From Gammaproteobacteria bacterium (GTDB taxonomy: Bacteria; Pseudomonadota; Gammaproteobacteria; Pseudomonadales; Halieaceae): DNA of 7,384 bases. This document shows, in pieces, positions 5,910 to 7,384 of the stretch (its first letter is position 1; each line of letters begins with the position of its first letter). Made by a program: the position numbers and the translations under genes. The stretch is from NCBI GenBank assembly GCA_002748505.1, contig PDSN01000003.1:1-7384 (forward strand). The letters run 5' to 3'. Below the pieces are notes generated by a model, which worked only from the letters and a program-made list of their open reading frames with translations, was not told the DNA's origin and ran no database searches.

Positions 5910-6437
5910 GTGAAAAAAGCGCTCCGCTTAAGTCTTATTGCAATTATTGCGCTGCTTGGCGCCTGTGGTTTTCATCTGCGCGGCAGTGGCGGCAGCGGCT
6001 TTGACAACGCAGATCCCGCGTGGAAGCAAATGGCGCTGATTGCCAAACCCGGCAACAGCGAGTTAGCACAACAATTGCGCACGCATTTTAATGCCTATGG
6101 TGTTAACTGGGTAAACCCGCGCACGGCGAACTACATTGTTTATTTACAACCCGAGCACTTCGACCAGCGCTATCTCACCCTGAATACCAGTGCCCGCGCG
6201 GCGGAATACCAGCTCACCTTAACCACGCAATACTGGGTGACAAATAAAAATGGCGAAATAATTATCCCCAAAAACCAGGGTCGCACGGTGCGGCAAATGA
6301 CCAGCGACCCGTCAAACGTGCTGGGCAAAGCGGAGGAAGTTAACATCCTGCGCCGGGAAATGCGCAATCAACTGGTGCAACAAATTATACGGCGCATAGA
6401 GTTCTACGCCGCAGGCCAGCAAAAAGCAAAAAAATAG
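5910..6437 (+). CDS. lptE: LPS-assembly outer-membrane lipoprotein LptE (RlpB)
   Basis: LptE plugs the LptD barrel in the outer membrane and helps deliver lipopolysaccharide to the cell surface. The product is 175 residues from GTG 5910, preceded by a strong AGAGGAAG (5897-5904). An upstream in-frame ATG at 5811 lies inside leuS and lacks signal-peptide character, so it was rejected. The signal sequence VKKALRLSLIAIIALLGAC gives a lipidated Cys19, and the mature protein starts CGFHLRG, the family hallmark. The C-terminal part shows the usual pattern: an AEYQLTLTTQYWV strand (98-110), then SDPSNVLGKAEEVNILRREM (132-151) and a terminal basic helix. The gene begins 19 bases after leuS and ends 3 bases before holA, consistent with one operon. 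Length and motifs are typical of the family. Confidence 0.96.
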   Translation: MKKALRLSLIAIIALLGACGFHLRGSGGSGFDNADPAWKQMALIAKPGNSELAQQLRTHFNAYGVNWVNPRTANYIVYLQPEHFDQRYLTLNTSARAAEYQLTLTTQYWVTNKNGEIIIPKNQGRTVRQMTSDPSNVLGKAEEVNILRREMRNQLVQQIIRRIEFYAAGQQKAKK

Positions 6438-6440
6438 CCC

Positions 6441-7384
6441 ATGCGCGCCCGCCCCGAACAATTACCGCGACAGTTAAACGAAGGGCTTGCCCCACTTTAT
6501 TTGCTCAGCGGTGATGAACCTCTGTTGCTACAGGAAGCCTGCGACGCAGTGCGCAAAGCCTGCACCGCTGCGGGCATCACAGAGCGCGAGCGCATCACCA
6601 TTGAAAAGCCCGATAACTGGCAACAACTGCTGTCCTCGGCTGCGAATATGTCACTGTTTGGTGATCGCAAATTAATTGAACTTCAGCTGCCCTCGGGTAA
6701 GCCTGGGCGCGAGGGCGGCAAAGCGCTGCAGGACTATCTGGACATCGCTGGCGATGACGTATTGCTGATTATCGCCGGCAAAATCGACAAAGCCAGCACC
6801 AACAGCAAATGGTTTAAAGCGTTGGATAAGGCCGGCGTTATTGTGCAGGTGTGGCCCATAAGCCCCGGCCAACTGCCGGGCTGGTTGCGGCAGCGTGGCA
6901 AACAGGCGGGGCTTACCATTGATGACGAAGCGCTGGCTTTATTGCAGCACCAGGTGGAGGGCAATTTATTAGCGGCCGCCCAGGAAATCGAAAAGCTGAA
7001 ACTGTTGTGCGAAGATGGCCAGGTCAGCGCCGCCACGGTGTCGGCCAGCGTGGGCAGCAGCGCCCGTTACGATGTGTTCGGCATGGTTGACGCCAGCTTA
7101 AGCGGCCGCGCCGAAGATGCGCTGCGCATGTTAAACGGCCTGCGCGGGGAAGGCACCGCCAGTGCGGTAGTGCTGTGGGCTCTGGCACGGGAAATTCAAA
7201 TTCTGCTGCAATTGCAGGATGCCAAAAACCGGGGGCAAGACCCAACGTCCCTCTACCGCTCTCTGCGTATCTGGGACAGCAAAGCGCGCCTGTTAAACCA
7301 GGCACTCGCTCGCCACGACACCCAAAGTCTGTCGAAACTCAACGAACTCGCCAGCGCCGCCGACGGCAGCATCAAAGGCTTTGC
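6441..7384 (+). CDS. holA: DNA polymerase III delta subunit, 3' end cut by the window
   Basis: HolA is the clamp-opening subunit of the clamp-loader complex that loads the beta sliding clamp on DNA. The frame from ATG 6441 is open for 314 codons and runs off the window. E. coli HolA has 343 residues, so perhaps 30 are missing. N-terminal features match the family: PEQLPRQLNEGLAPLYLLSG (5-24) and DEPLLLQEACDAVR (25-38), then NMSLFGDRKL (69-78). The Leu72-Phe73 pair there corresponds to the E. coli delta residues that open the clamp. VEGNLLAAAQEIEKL (172-186) lies in domain II, and domain III contains ARYDVFGMVDASL (208-220). It starts 3 bases after the lptE stop and has no clear Shine-Dalgarno sequence, so translation is probably coupled to lptE. 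Confidence 0.97.
   Translation, partial: MRARPEQLPRQLNEGLAPLYLLSGDEPLLLQEACDAVRKACTAAGITERERITIEKPDNWQQLLSSAANMSLFGDRKLIELQLPSGKPGREGGKALQDYLDIAGDDVLLIIAGKIDKASTNSKWFKALDKAGVIVQVWPISPGQLPGWLRQRGKQAGLTIDDEALALLQHQVEGNLLAAAQEIEKLKLLCEDGQVSAATVSASVGSSARYDVFGMVDASLSGRAEDALRMLNGLRGEGTASAVVLWALAREIQILLQLQDAKNRGQDPTSLYRSLRIWDSKARLLNQALARHDTQSLSKLNELASAADGSIKGF

Overview
The window looks like ordinary chromosomal DNA from a Gram-negative gammaproteobacterium. The 3' half carries the conserved order leuS - lptE - holA, all on the plus strand, which is typical of Pseudomonas-like and Cellvibrio-like genomes. The Gram-negative assignment rests on the LPS-assembly lipoprotein LptE. A placement near Cellvibrionaceae (Cellvibrio, Teredinibacter, Saccharophagus) is only an inference from gene order, from the short form of LeuRS, and from a lipoprotein with an InlB-like domain.

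Layout: positions 1-283 hold a small regulatory-looking region. It has a TGACA/TGTCA palindrome at the left edge, an 8-bp stem that would occlude a ribosome binding site, a 25-codon signal-peptide-like ORF (116-193), and a second set of alternative stems. Next come a DesK-type membrane histidine kinase (284-1411) and an overlapping DesR-type response regulator (1404-2006). A 225-base gap is followed by a lipoprotein of unknown function (2232-3242). A roughly 200-base leader follows, with a strong hairpin, a 50-base-spaced direct repeat that can form mutually exclusive stems, and four copies of a hexamer. Then come leucyl-tRNA synthetase (3446-5890), lptE (5910-6437) and holA (6441 to the window end, 3' truncated).

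How the genes fit together: the kinase and regulator overlap and form one signalling pair. By family they sense a membrane or envelope state and control a few nearby promoters. Their output gene is not visible unless it is the short peptide ORF or lies beyond the left edge. leuS, lptE and holA form a tight housekeeping transcription unit (gaps of 19 and 3 bases) for translation, outer-membrane LPS insertion and DNA replication.

The housekeeping genes are routine. The parts most worth a second look are the structured leader with the 25-codon ORF in front of the kinase, and the repeat-built leader in front of leuS. No RNA genes, insertion sequences, CRISPR arrays or attachment sites were seen.
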